Below are positions 34,828 to 43,908 of a stretch of 64,000 nt of DNA, one piece after another; position 1 is the first letter of the stretch, and each line of letters opens with the position of its first letter. The notes below the pieces were generated by a model that saw only the letters and a program-made list of their open reading frames with translations, searched no databases and was not told the DNA's origin. Origin of the DNA: G963663315 sp963665165 (GTDB lineage: Bacteria; Pseudomonadota; Gammaproteobacteria; Arenicellales; Poriferihabitantaceae); contig OY761989.1 in assembly GCA_963665165.1 (NCBI GenBank), positions 558,001 through 622,000 of the forward strand, written 5' to 3'. A program made the position numbers and the translations under genes.

Positions 34828-35440
34828 TCGATACTCAAATTATTTCAATAATGTGACAAGAGACAGAGAGTTTTTAAAGGATTTCAGGAGACTCGAATTT
34901 CTGGTCGTTATTCCATTTGACGAAGACGGCAACAACATTACCCGGGAGCTGCGGCGCCTCGGCGGTGTCGTCAAGCAACTGTGGCCGGCTCCGGTACCCC
35001 TGCCGACGGAAGGCGAAGTACTGATTTGCGAGCTTTTTACCGACATTGCCGAGTGCACATCCTGGCTGCCGGGGAATTCCCCGCTTCCATTCATATTGCA
35101 TGTGCCCAGAAACGGGGAAGTCGATTTCAGGGAAATCCGGAATTGCGCCCCTCAGGGATTATTGTATTCCCCGATTACCGAAACATCGATTGCAACGACC
35201 ATACTGCACGCGCGGGACCAGTTCAACTATGAGCGGCGCCTGCGGTTCCGCATAAACAAGCTGGATGACAATTTACGGTCCATGCGTTCGGTGGAGAAAG
35301 CCAAAGCGATACTGATGGAGGCCAGAAGTATTGGTGAAGAAGAGGCCTATCGGGTGCTCCGGCAAACCGCGATGGAGCGCCGGATTACTTTAGGGACGAT
35401 CGCAAAAGCAATTGTTGACTCACATGAGTTGTTGAGGTGA
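34805..35440 (+). CDS. amiR: AmiR-type ANTAR antiterminator
   Basis: About 211 residues from the ATG at 34805; GTG at 34853 would give 195, close to Pseudomonas AmiR (196). An N-terminal pseudo-receiver domain (FLVVIPFDEDGNNITRELRRLGG) is followed by a coiled-coil and a C-terminal ANTAR RNA-binding domain (EKAKAILMEARSIGEEEAYRVLRQTAMERR). ANTAR proteins bind tandem hexaloop hairpins in leader RNA and stop terminators forming. Overlaps amiC by 23 bases. Ends 31 bases before a leader with exactly this kind of structure. Confidence 0.88.
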   Translation: MAGLLPISRYSNYFNNVTRDREFLKDFRRLEFLVVIPFDEDGNNITRELRRLGGVVKQLWPAPVPLPTEGEVLICELFTDIAECTSWLPGNSPLPFILHVPRNGEVDFREIRNCAPQGLLYSPITETSIATTILHARDQFNYERRLRFRINKLDDNLRSMRSVEKAKAILMEARSIGEEEAYRVLRQTAMERRITLGTIAKAIVDSHELLR

Positions 35441-35471
35441 TAATCAGGACGAGCGCAGTAATACCAGAAAA

Positions 35472-35570
35472 GGCGCTGAAAATGGCAATAGCGCCATTGA
35501 AAGTTGAGCGAAAACGCCCCATGAAGATGTCCGGTAAAACGGGCTCCTGAATATGGGCGTTTTTTTTTGG
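35472..35570 (+). promoter_or_regulatory. Leader with nested terminator before urtA, putative AmiR target
   Basis: Hairpin P1 pairs AATGGC (35481-35486) with GCCATT (35493-35498) around a six-base loop AATAGC. CTGAA precedes it and TGAAA follows. A terminator pairs AAAACGCCC (35511-35519) with GGGCGTTTT (35555-35563), followed by a T run. Inside its loop, GTCCG (35529-35533) pairs with CGGGC (35540-35544) around a second six-base loop GTAAAA. Two hexaloop hairpins with the second tied to a terminator is the known ANTAR layout. The usual A1/G4 loop bases are not both present. Confidence 0.6.
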
Positions 35571-35653
35571 CTGTTATGAATCGCAACCAGTCATTATTCA
35601 GTAAACACCCATGTGAATATTGTGAGGTTCAAACTACAATCCAGGAGAAAGAC

Positions 35654-36841
35654 ATGAACACGATTAACAGACGTAAATTTCTTAAAACAAGTACAGCCGC
35701 CGCTGCCGCCAGTGTATTGCCGATGCCTTTCATCTGGCCTAAAGGCGCCAGGGCCGATACCGTAAGGATGGGAATCCTGCATTCCCTGACCGGCACCATC
35801 GCAATTGCAGAAAAATCGGTTGTCGATGCCGAACTGCTCGCAGTGGAGGAAATCAACAATGCCGGCGGAGTCATGGGGCAGCAGATCGAAGCCATTGTCG
35901 AAGACGGCGCAAGCGACTGGCCCACATTCGCTGAAAAAGCGCGCAAGTTGATTGACAAGGATAATGTGGCGGCGGTAATGGGTTGTTATACCTCGGCCTC
36001 GCGCAAGGCGGTATTGCCGGTTTTCGAAAAACTGAACGGCCTGCTTTATTATCCGACTTATTACGAAGGACTCGAGATTTCGCCCAACATCATGTATACC
36101 GCGCAGGAGGCCACCCAATCGTCGATTGCCGCGACCGAATGGTTATATGAAAACCGTGGAAAGAGCTATTATCTGGTGGGTTCGGACTATATATGGCCGC
36201 GCACTACGATCAAGCTGTGCAAGATCACCCTCGACCGTCTTGGCGGTACCGTGGCCGGTGAGGACTACTACCCTCTTGGGGATATCGAGTTTTCTTCAGC
36301 GATCAACAAGATCAAGGCAGCCAAACCGGATGTCATCATCAATTGTGTGGTCGGCGGCAGCAATGTGGCGTTCTTCAAGCAATTAAAGGCGGCCGGTGTC
36401 ATAGATAGTGGTACGACGGTATTGTCGCTCGCGGTTTCCGAAGAGGAAGTATCCGGAATCGGCAGTGAAAACACCTCCGGAACCTTGACTTGCATGGGTT
36501 ATTTCCAGAGCCTGGACAATCCGGCCAACCAGAAATTCGTCAGCGCGTTTAAAAACAAGTATGGCGCTGACCGCGTGACCGGTGATACTCTTGAATGTGC
36601 CTATATTTCAGTGTACTTGTGGGCAATGGCGGTCGAGAAAGCGCAGAGCATCGAAGTGGAAAAGGTGGTGGCGGCTTCGTCCGGACTTGAAATTGATGCG
36701 CCAGAGGGCAAGGTAAAATTCCATGTTGACAATCATCATCTCTGGAAACACGTCCGGGTCGGCGAGTTTCTGCCTGATGGGCAGGTCAACATGCTCTATG
36801 AATCACCTCTTATCGAACCCGACCCGTTCCCGAAACTGTAA
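35654..36841 (+). CDS. urtA: UrtA-like amide/urea-binding protein, Tat-exported
   Basis: A 395-residue substrate-binding protein with a twin-arginine signal (NRRKFLKTSTAAAAASVLP, ending at ARAD). The mature part is a type I periplasmic fold (MGILHSLTGTIAIAEKSVVDAELLA, YPTYYEGLEISPNIMYT, LVGSDYIWPRT). It is of the urea/short-chain amide ABC family. ATG at 35654 has AGGAGA upstream. It may bind urea or amides rather than branched-chain amino acids, judging by the urease genes downstream. Confidence 0.88.
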   Translation: MNTINRRKFLKTSTAAAAASVLPMPFIWPKGARADTVRMGILHSLTGTIAIAEKSVVDAELLAVEEINNAGGVMGQQIEAIVEDGASDWPTFAEKARKLIDKDNVAAVMGCYTSASRKAVLPVFEKLNGLLYYPTYYEGLEISPNIMYTAQEATQSSIAATEWLYENRGKSYYLVGSDYIWPRTTIKLCKITLDRLGGTVAGEDYYPLGDIEFSSAINKIKAAKPDVIINCVVGGSNVAFFKQLKAAGVIDSGTTVLSLAVSEEEVSGIGSENTSGTLTCMGYFQSLDNPANQKFVSAFKNKYGADRVTGDTLECAYISVYLWAMAVEKAQSIEVEKVVAASSGLEIDAPEGKVKFHVDNHHLWKHVRVGEFLPDGQVNMLYESPLIEPDPFPKL

Positions 36842-36867
36842 CCCCGCAGTCCTGAGGAGTCGTGTCC

Positions 36868-36893
36868 CGAAGGGTTGCGTACGCAACCCTTCG
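36868..36893. terminator. 26-bp perfect palindrome between urtA and urtB
   Basis: CGAAGGGTTGCGT and its exact reverse complement (ACGCAACCCTTCG) meet at 36880/36881. The RNA would form an 11-bp stem (36868-36878 with 36883-36893) around GTAC. No T run follows. Such hairpins after a binding-protein gene often make it more abundant than the permease genes. Confidence 0.6.
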
Positions 36894-36921
36894 AACGCTT
36901 CCCTGAAAACCAGAATTCATT

Positions 36922-36955
36922 TACCATGGAGTACCCGGTACCATGGAGTACCCGG
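36922..36955. repeat. Two tandem copies of a 17-bp unit upstream of urtB
   Basis: TACCATGGAGTACCCGG occurs at 36922-36938 and again at 36939-36955. Just after it GATTGTTGAGAGTC and GATTGTGAGAGTC form a further imperfect repeat, so the 150 bases between urtA and urtB are repeat-rich. This may be strand slippage or a control element. Confidence 0.8.
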
Positions 36956-36990
36956 ATTGTTGAGAGTCAGATTGTGAGAGTCGGTTTGAT

Positions 36991-37893
36991 ATGAGCGGTG
37001 AGATGCTTGTGTTGCAGGCCTTTACCGGCCTGAGTGTGTTCTCGGTGCTAATGTTGATGGCCATGGGCCTGGCCATTGTCTTCGGTCTGATGGGAGTGAT
37101 CAATATGGCTCACGGCGAGTTGATGGCGATGGGCGCCTACACGACCTATGGCACGTCGCTTTTGTTCCAGGCCTTCTTCCCCGACCTGATGGGCATTTAT
37201 TTCCTGGTCGGCATCGTACTCGCGTTCTGCACTACATTCGTGTTCGGCTACCTGCTTGAGCGCAGTCTGATCCGTTTTCTGTATGAACGCCCGCTTGACA
37301 CGATGCTGGCGACCTGGGGGGTGGGGTTATTGTTGCAACAACTCTATCGCCAGTTCATCAATCCCAGGCCGGTCAGTGTTCCCACCGCCTCCTGGCTGCA
37401 GGGCGTCTGGCAAATTACCGACGATATTTCCTTTCCGATGAGTCGGCTGTTTATCATCGGGCTGGCTTTTGTCACGGCAATCCTGGTTTATCTTTTGCTT
37501 TACAAAACCCGCTGGGGGTTGCTGATCCGGGCAGTGACCCAGAACCGCGGGATGAGCGGGGCGGTTGGAATCGATCAGAGCCGGGTTGATTCGTATACCT
37601 TCGCGCTTGGCTGCGGCCTGGCCGGAATCGCCGGCAGTTCTTTCACCATGCTGGCGTCAACGGCGCCGGATACCGGTCAGGCGTATATCGTCGATACCTT
37701 TATCGTAGTCGTATTCGGTGGAGTGGAGAGTCTGCTCGGGACCATTCTATCGGCATTCCTGATTGGTGAAATACAGACCTGGCTTGGGTATTACCTGAGC
37801 GGGTCCATGGCGCGCGCAGGTGTACTGCTGCTGGTGATCGTCGTATTGTATTTCCGGCCAAACGGTCTGTTCTCCACCCGGGTCAGACGATGA
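36991..37893 (+). CDS. urtB: UrtB-like ABC permease
   Basis: A 300-residue inner-membrane permease of the branched-chain amino acid/urea type (LivH/UrtB). It has about eight hydrophobic helices and the EAA-like GLAGIAGSSFTMLASTAPDTGQAYIVDTFIVVVFGGVESLLGT. Its last four bases overlap the start of urtC. Part of the amide/urea importer. Confidence 0.88.
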   Translation: MSGEMLVLQAFTGLSVFSVLMLMAMGLAIVFGLMGVINMAHGELMAMGAYTTYGTSLLFQAFFPDLMGIYFLVGIVLAFCTTFVFGYLLERSLIRFLYERPLDTMLATWGVGLLLQQLYRQFINPRPVSVPTASWLQGVWQITDDISFPMSRLFIIGLAFVTAILVYLLLYKTRWGLLIRAVTQNRGMSGAVGIDQSRVDSYTFALGCGLAGIAGSSFTMLASTAPDTGQAYIVDTFIVVVFGGVESLLGTILSAFLIGEIQTWLGYYLSGSMARAGVLLLVIVVLYFRPNGLFSTRVRR

Positions 37894-39023
37894 CGGCTGC
37901 CAGGAGCGGATCATCCCTGCGTCACACGCTGGTGGATTTCCTTGAACGGTTCGGGGTATGGATTCTTGCCGTGTTGTTGTTGCTTGTCGTTCCGCTTACC
38001 TTTGACATGTTCAGGCTGGGGCTGGCCGCGAAGTACCTTTGTTTCGCGTTCCCGGCGCTCGGCATCGTTCTGATCTGGGGTTATGCCGGAATCCTGAGTC
38101 TGGGGCAGGGCGTGTTCTTCGGTCTCGGCAGTTACATGATGGCGATGTTTCTGAAGCTTGAGGCCGCGGCCAATCCGGATTCATCTTCAGGTACGGCGCT
38201 GGCGGCGTTTTTCGGCGCCGCCGGCCTGCCGGATTTCATGGTCTGGAACAGTGTCGAGAAACTGCCCTTATGGTGGGAGCCGTTTCATCATGTCTGGCTC
38301 ATGATTCCGGCAGTCCTGCTACTGCCGACCCTGATCGCATTCGTACTGGGGTACGTGAACTTCCGGAATCGTGTCAGCGGGGTTTATTTCACCATCGTCA
38401 CGCTTTCCATTGCCGCCATCATGGCCATCGTCATTATCGGGCAGCAGGGTTACACAGGCGGCATCAACGGGATTACCGATTTCAAGACATTCCTTGGCCT
38501 GAACCTGGATACGGACCGGGCCAAGCTCGTAATGTATTTCATCACCGTGTCGCTACTGTTGCTGGCCGTACTGACCGGACGCTTCATCATAAGGAGTCGT
38601 CTGGGAAGGGTGTTGGTGGCGATCCGTGACCAGGAGGACAGGGTGCGATTCTCCGGCTATGACTCAGCCATGTTCAAGGCGTTCATCTTTGCCATTGGCG
38701 CTCTGTTCGCATCCATTGGCGGCGCCCTGTTTACGATCCAGGTCGGATTGGCTTCACCTTCACTGGTCGGCATCGTACCTTCAATCGAAATGGTCATCTA
38801 TGCAGCGATCGGCGGGCGTGTCTCATTGATTGGTGCGGTCTATGGCGCGTTTCTGGTCAATGCCGCCAAAACCTTTTTCTCGGAAAATTTCGTCGAATAC
38901 TGGACCTACTTTATCGGCGCCCTGTATGTCTTCGTCGTCATGTTCCTGCCAGCGGGCCTGGCTGGAATCCTGAAAAAACTGCGGGGTTCCGAAAGTCGAA
39001 GAGCCAACGGCAAGACGGGTTGA
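37890..39023 (+). CDS. urtC: UrtC-like ABC permease
   Basis: A 377-residue LivM/UrtC-type permease with about ten hydrophobic segments. The cytoplasmic helix motif GRVLVAIRDQEDRVRFSGYDSAMFKAFIF and SVGYTG-like GQQGYTGGINGITDF are typical. It overlaps urtB by 4 bases and precedes urtD. It should form the second half of the membrane channel. Confidence 0.9.
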   Translation: MTAARSGSSLRHTLVDFLERFGVWILAVLLLLVVPLTFDMFRLGLAAKYLCFAFPALGIVLIWGYAGILSLGQGVFFGLGSYMMAMFLKLEAAANPDSSSGTALAAFFGAAGLPDFMVWNSVEKLPLWWEPFHHVWLMIPAVLLLPTLIAFVLGYVNFRNRVSGVYFTIVTLSIAAIMAIVIIGQQGYTGGINGITDFKTFLGLNLDTDRAKLVMYFITVSLLLLAVLTGRFIIRSRLGRVLVAIRDQEDRVRFSGYDSAMFKAFIFAIGALFASIGGALFTIQVGLASPSLVGIVPSIEMVIYAAIGGRVSLIGAVYGAFLVNAAKTFFSENFVEYWTYFIGALYVFVVMFLPAGLAGILKKLRGSESRRANGKTG

Positions 39024-39027
39024 ACGG

Positions 39028-39762
39028 ATGTCTGAAATTCTTTCAGTGACCGATCTGACTGTTTCTTTCGACGGTTTCAAGGCAGTCGATAATCTTTCGT
39101 TTTCGGTTGAGCAGAACGAGCTGCGGGTGGTTATCGGCCCCAATGGAGCCGGCAAGACCACGCTTCTGGACATGATTTGCGGTAAAACCAAACCGACCCA
39201 CGGGTCGATCCGGTTCAAGGACCTGGAACTGTCGGAGATGATTGACTACCAGATCACTCGCGCTGGCGTCGGTCGGAAATTCCAGACCCCTTCAATCTAT
39301 CAGGATTTGACGGTATTCGAGAATCTCGAGATATCCACCCCGGAACACCGGGGTATCTATGACTCATTGTTTTTCAGGCATGACCGGGCAAGCATCGAAA
39401 AGGTTGAATCGGTTGCCGAAGACATATCCCTGCAGGGGGAATTGTATTCCCAGGCCGGTACGCTGTCCCACGGACAGAAACAATGGCTTGAAATCGGTAT
39501 GTTGTTGATGCAGGACCCCGACTTGATGCTGCTGGACGAACCGGTGGCTGGAATGAGTGCGCGTGAACGCGCCTTGACCGCTGAATTGCTGAAGAACATT
39601 GCCAGGGGACGGTCGCTGGTAGTTATCGAGCACGATATGGTGTTCGTCAAAATGATCGCAAAAAAGATCTCTGTCCTGCATCAGGGCCGACTGCTGGCGG
39701 AAGGCAGCATGGATCAGGTGCAAAATGACGAGCGGGTCATCGAAGTGTATCTGGGTAATTGA
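39028..39762 (+). CDS. urtD: UrtD-like ABC ATPase
   Basis: A 244-residue ABC ATPase with Walker A GPNGAGKTT, a signature-like LSHGQKQWLEIGMLL (the usual SGG of urt/liv LSGGQ is SHG here, as in UrtD proteins), and Walker B LMLLDEPVAGM, followed by His in VVIEHDMVF. It powers the importer. It precedes urtE with no gap. Confidence 0.9.
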   Translation: MSEILSVTDLTVSFDGFKAVDNLSFSVEQNELRVVIGPNGAGKTTLLDMICGKTKPTHGSIRFKDLELSEMIDYQITRAGVGRKFQTPSIYQDLTVFENLEISTPEHRGIYDSLFFRHDRASIEKVESVAEDISLQGELYSQAGTLSHGQKQWLEIGMLLMQDPDLMLLDEPVAGMSARERALTAELLKNIARGRSLVVIEHDMVFVKMIAKKISVLHQGRLLAEGSMDQVQNDERVIEVYLGN

Positions 39763-39763
39763 T

Positions 39764-40459
39764 ATGGCAGTCCTCCAGGTTGATAAACTGAACGTCTACT
39801 ATGGAGACAGCCATGTCATCCATGATATCGGTTTTGAAGTGCAGGACAATGAAACCCTGGCCATCATGGGACGTAACGGGATGGGCAAGACCACGCTGCT
39901 GAAAGCGCTGATCGGCCTGCTTCCGGTGCGTTCGGGCACTTTGCGTCTTGACGGGAAAAACATAAACGACGCGCGCAGCCACAAGCGTGTCCGCGCCGGA
40001 ATGGCGTATGTGCCCCAGGGCAGAATGATCTTTCCTTATCTGACTGTGCGGGAGAACATCCTTACCGGCATCCACGGGGCTGGAAACAAGGATGTGCCGG
40101 CGTTCGTTTACGAAGTATTTCCGGTGCTCCGGGAAATGCGGAACCGCCGCGGCGGCAACTTGTCCGGCGGGCAGCAGCAGCAACTGGCGATTGCGCGGGC
40201 GCTGGTCAACAATCCCAGGCTGCTGATCCTGGATGAACCGACCGAGGGAATCCAGCCATCCATTATCAAGGACATCGCCAAGACACTCAACTACTTGAAG
40301 AAGGAACTGGGTTTTGCCCTTGTCGTGTCCGAGCAGGTGCTGGGTTTTACCATGGAAATCTCGGATCGATTCCTGATCATGGAAAAAGGAGAGTTTGTTT
40401 ATGAAGATACCAGAAGCAATGTGGAGGCCGAAAGGATACACACCTACCTGACCATTTAA
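39764..40459 (+). CDS. urtE: UrtE-like ABC ATPase
   Basis: A 231-residue ABC ATPase starting at the ATG 39764, overlapping the end of urtD. Walker A GRNGMGKTT, signature LSGGQQQQLAIARAL, Walker B LLILDEPTEGIQPSII and the switch region LVVSEQVLGFTM. UrtE proteins pair with UrtD. The 25 bases before the amidase carry GGAGG. Confidence 0.9.
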   Translation: MAVLQVDKLNVYYGDSHVIHDIGFEVQDNETLAIMGRNGMGKTTLLKALIGLLPVRSGTLRLDGKNINDARSHKRVRAGMAYVPQGRMIFPYLTVRENILTGIHGAGNKDVPAFVYEVFPVLREMRNRRGGNLSGGQQQQLAIARALVNNPRLLILDEPTEGIQPSIIKDIAKTLNYLKKELGFALVVSEQVLGFTMEISDRFLIMEKGEFVYEDTRSNVEAERIHTYLTI

Positions 40460-40483
40460 CCTGTTACCCGGGAGGATATTACC

Positions 40484-42001
40484 ATGCCACTCCGACGCCC
40501 TTCAAAAGCCGACCTTGCCGCGATCAGCGGGAAGCGCCATCTGCAACTCACCGAATCTGAACTGGATGATTTATACGAGCTGGTTTGTGACAACCTGGAG
40601 TTGTACGACATCCTCGAACAATATCCGGACCCGGTGCGCGAAGTCGTACCCGCAATACGGGTGGCGGGACGGCGCCTGACACCGGAAGAAGACCCGCTGA
40701 ATGCCATCGTCAGAACCTGCTCGGTCACGCTTCCGGGCGCCAGCGGCCGGCTTTCCGGCAAGTCTATCGGTGTCAAGGATACGATCTGTGTCTCAGGTAT
40801 CCCGATTTCCTGTGCTTCGCGGCTGCTTTATGACTATACCCCGGATGTGGATGCCACGGTGGTCACGCGCATACTCGAAGCGGGCGGCCACATCACAGCG
40901 GTGTTGAATACCGATGATTTCGCCTTCTCCGGGGGAGGGCATACCAGCGCTTACGGTGCGAGCCTGAACCCGGTTGACCGGAATCATACGGCAGGGGGGT
41001 CTTCATGCGGTTCCGCCGCTGCGGTCGCGGATAACCTGGTCGATATCGCGCTTGGCGGCGATCAGGGCGGATCGATCCGGATCCCGTCAGCGTGGTCGGG
41101 GATTGTCGGCCTCAAACCGACCCATGGCCTGGTGCCCTACACCGGTATCGTGGGTTTCGACCTGACTATAGACCACATCGGCCCCATGACCCGCACAGTG
41201 GAGGACTCGGCCCTGCTGCTTTCGGTGATTGCCGGCAAGGATCCGGATTGCGCCGACCCACGGCAGCCCGACCAGGTCGAATCGCAGGACTATACACAAG
41301 CGCTGTCAGGCGACATGAAGGGACTCAGGGTTGCCGTGGTCAGTGAAGGATTCGGTTCCGGGTTGGCCATGCCGGCAGTGGACTCGGCGGTCAGGGACGC
41401 GATAAAAGTCCTGGAGGGCCTGGGCGCCGAGGTCGGTGAGGTGTCGGTGCCGGAGCACAATACGGTGGTGCCATTGTGGAATTGCATTGCGATAGAAGGC
41501 GGGGTGGCGAGTTTTTATTCCGGTCATCACAGTTATCAGAACAAGGGCTGGTACAACCCGAGATTGATGTCGGCCATGAGTCGGGGGATCAAGACCCATG
41601 GCGGTGACTTCTCTCCCACCGCCAAACTGGGCGCCCTGGTCGCCGATTACATGACCGACCAGTATCACGGCGTTTTCTACGGCCGGGCAAGGAACCTGGT
41701 GACCCGGTTGACAGAAGCCTATAACAAGGTCTTCGAGTCGTTCGATCTGGTGGTCATGCCGACCACGCCGCAGACCGCGCATGAAATTCCACCGGGCCCG
41801 GAAGAAGACCGGAAGACTTATATCCGGCAGGCGCTCAATATGGTGGCGAATACGGCGACTTTCGATTTGACCGGACATCCGTCCATCACGGTGCCGTGCA
41901 GGAATGTCGAACATCTGCCAGTCGGCCTGATGCTGACTGCCCGCCATTTCGAGGACGCTACGGCGCTGCGCGCCGGACATGCCTATGAGCAGGCCGCCTG
42001 A
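40484..42001 (+). CDS. Amidase-signature amidase
   Basis: A 505-residue amidase of the amidase-signature family with the Ser-cisSer-Lys triad: Lys98 in GVKDT, Ser173 in GGSSCGS and nucleophile Ser197 in DQGGSIRIPS. The long form with an N-terminal extension resembles enantioselective amidases known from nitrile- and amide-degrading bacteria. It hydrolyses an amide to acid and ammonia. It sits between the importer and the urease genes, and is not related to the AmiE at 54831, so the island has two unrelated amidases. Confidence 0.88.
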   Translation: MPLRRPSKADLAAISGKRHLQLTESELDDLYELVCDNLELYDILEQYPDPVREVVPAIRVAGRRLTPEEDPLNAIVRTCSVTLPGASGRLSGKSIGVKDTICVSGIPISCASRLLYDYTPDVDATVVTRILEAGGHITAVLNTDDFAFSGGGHTSAYGASLNPVDRNHTAGGSSCGSAAAVADNLVDIALGGDQGGSIRIPSAWSGIVGLKPTHGLVPYTGIVGFDLTIDHIGPMTRTVEDSALLLSVIAGKDPDCADPRQPDQVESQDYTQALSGDMKGLRVAVVSEGFGSGLAMPAVDSAVRDAIKVLEGLGAEVGEVSVPEHNTVVPLWNCIAIEGGVASFYSGHHSYQNKGWYNPRLMSAMSRGIKTHGGDFSPTAKLGALVADYMTDQYHGVFYGRARNLVTRLTEAYNKVFESFDLVVMPTTPQTAHEIPPGPEEDRKTYIRQALNMVANTATFDLTGHPSITVPCRNVEHLPVGLMLTARHFEDATALRAGHAYEQAA

Positions 42002-42016
42002 CCCTGCCGGACTACG

Positions 42017-42490
42017 GTGATAGAACCGAATACAGGAACAGCAGTCGCCATCACCGGCATTGCCGGGCAGGCAAGTGACGCCGCAACCAGTGACAAGCTG
42101 CACGCCCTGAGCCATAAACAGGCGGTCGAGTATGTCCTGATTACAGTCGAGGAAACCCTGCGGCGGCGTTTGCGTGTCCGCTCCGACCAGGGAACGGAAT
42201 GTCTGATCGCGTTGCCCCGCGACCAGAAGCTTTTCGATGGCGCGGTATTGCTGCTTGAATCTGAGCGGGCCATCGTCATACGCCTGTCCGAACAGAAATG
42301 GTTGTCGCTGATACCCTCGGATATGTCGAGCGCGGTGGAACTCGGTTATTTTGCGGGGAATCTGCACTGGCGGGTGCGTTTTGACGGGCCGGTCCTGAAA
42401 GTCGCGCTCGAAGGCCCGGAAAAAGACTACCTCGCCCGCCTTCAATCTCTTCTGGAAAAGCGCCGTGTCAAACAAGTCACCGAATATTGA
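42017..42490 (+). CDS. ureE: UreE-like urease nickel chaperone
   Basis: A 157-residue UreE homolog (GTG start). It has the peptide-binding N-terminal domain and the C-terminal metal domain with GYFAGNLHWRV, where His belongs to the nickel site. There is no His-rich tail, as seen in some UreE proteins. Its stop overlaps the start of ureF. Confidence 0.75.
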   Translation: MIEPNTGTAVAITGIAGQASDAATSDKLHALSHKQAVEYVLITVEETLRRRLRVRSDQGTECLIALPRDQKLFDGAVLLLESERAIVIRLSEQKWLSLIPSDMSSAVELGYFAGNLHWRVRFDGPVLKVALEGPEKDYLARLQSLLEKRRVKQVTEY

Positions 42491-43163
42491 AAGCGAGGAG
42501 TTTCTGTTGTCGCTGCAGCATTCGGACAGCTTTTTCCCGAGTGGCGCCATTGCGATGTCCGGCGGGCTGGAAACGTTGGTCAATGAAGAGCGGGTGACTT
42601 CACCGGATCAGGTTGAAATGTTTGTACACGGCCAGTTGAAATTTCGCTGGGCGTTGTTTGACCGGCAAATTCTGGTTGCAGTCTGGCGGACGATTGACGA
42701 CCTGCCCCGGGTGGGTGAAATGGACGCACTGGTCGAGGCGCAGACACTGGCAGCCGAATCCCGCGCTGGCTCGAAGCGCGCCGGTCAGGCGTTGCTGGGT
42801 GTGCATGTCCGCCTCGGAACGTCGCATGCCGCTGAGTATCAGCGTATGATCACCGGCGAATTGGCATACGGACACAATACCGTTGTGCAGGGGTTGGTAT
42901 GGCGTTCAATCGGGATTTGTGAATCCGCAGCCGAGTTGATGTCGGCCTACGCGTTTTGTGTCGGTATCGCCAGCGCCGCATTGCGTCTGGGGGTGATCGG
43001 GCACCTGGATTGCCAGGCCATCATCGCTGGCGCCCGTCCGCTCATCCGGCAGATACTGCTGGATGAAGCGACCGGTCCTGACAGCGCCTGCTCTTTCACT
43101 CCGGAGCAGGAAATTGCGGTCATGCGCCATGAGACGATGCCATATCGCCTGTTTGTAAACTGA
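42465..43163 (+). CDS. ureF: Urease accessory protein UreF
   Basis: A 232-residue all-helical UreF with the conserved LQHSDSFFPSGAIAMSGGLETLV opening. UreF is part of the UreDFG activation complex and recruits UreG. It starts (GTG) inside the ureE gene and ends 39 bases before ureAB. Confidence 0.88.
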   Translation: MSNKSPNIESEEFLLSLQHSDSFFPSGAIAMSGGLETLVNEERVTSPDQVEMFVHGQLKFRWALFDRQILVAVWRTIDDLPRVGEMDALVEAQTLAAESRAGSKRAGQALLGVHVRLGTSHAAEYQRMITGELAYGHNTVVQGLVWRSIGICESAAELMSAYAFCVGIASAALRLGVIGHLDCQAIIAGARPLIRQILLDEATGPDSACSFTPEQEIAVMRHETMPYRLFVN

Positions 43164-43202
43164 AAACCAGAAATTACGTGATTGACGTAAGGAGAATTAA
43201 CC

Positions 43203-43904
43203 ATGTTACTGACACCTACCGAAATGGAACGATTGACCCTTTTTACGGCCGCGGAACTGGCCAGAAAAAGGAAAAACAAGGGGCTTGAACTGAATCATCC
43301 GGAGGCGGTTGCTTATATCAGCGATGAAATTCTCGAAGGCGCCCGTGAAGGCCGGTCGGTTGCGGAACTGATCTCATTTGGTTCGACCCTGCTCAGCGTC
43401 GATGATGTGATGCCGGGAGTGGCGGACCTGATTCCGATGATCCAGATCGAGGGCACCTTTCCGGATGGCACCAAACTGGTTACCGTTCACGACCCGATTC
43501 GCCCCGGCAACGGCGCCAGACCGGAATCGGAACAGGTTACGCCAGGCCAGTTGTTGCCGGCAGCCGGAGAAATCGAAATCAACAAGGGCCGTCGAAAGGC
43601 GAGTATTGAAGTGACCAACACCGGTGACCGGCCGGTACAGGTTGGCAGCCACTACCATTTTTTTGAAACCAACCGGGCGCTCGATTTTGACCGGGAAGCG
43701 GCCTACGGTATGCATCTCGATATTCCGGCGGGGACCGCGGTACGTTTCGAGCCGGGTGAAGCCAAGCAGGTGGTCCTGACCTGCTTTGGCGGAAGCCAGA
43801 CATTGTATGGCCTGAACGGTCTGACCAACGGCTCGGCAAACAGTGATGATGACAAGACCCGGGCTTTGCAATCAGCCAGGCAAAGAAAATTCAGGGGGGC
43901 ATAG
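43203..43904 (+). CDS. ureAB: Fused urease gamma and beta subunits
   Basis: A 233-residue protein joining the small urease subunits. Residues 1-100 are gamma (MLLTPTEMERLTLFTAAELARKRK, LNHPEAVAYIS, SVDDVMPGV), and about 110-215 are beta (GQLLPAAGEIEINKGRR, NTGDRPVQVGSHYHFFETN, LDIPAGTAVRFEPGE). Helicobacter has the same fusion, called UreA there. A two-gene (UreAB-UreC) enzyme results. ATG at 43203 has AAGGAG upstream. Confidence 0.95.
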   Translation: MLLTPTEMERLTLFTAAELARKRKNKGLELNHPEAVAYISDEILEGAREGRSVAELISFGSTLLSVDDVMPGVADLIPMIQIEGTFPDGTKLVTVHDPIRPGNGARPESEQVTPGQLLPAAGEIEINKGRRKASIEVTNTGDRPVQVGSHYHFFETNRALDFDREAAYGMHLDIPAGTAVRFEPGEAKQVVLTCFGGSQTLYGLNGLTNGSANSDDDKTRALQSARQRKFRGA

Positions 43905-43908
43905 AACC

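Noticed and set aside
41306..42583. Long minus-strand reading frame of 425 codons opposite the amidase and ureE/F
   Set aside because: Overlaps three well-supported plus-strand genes and has no recognisable domain.
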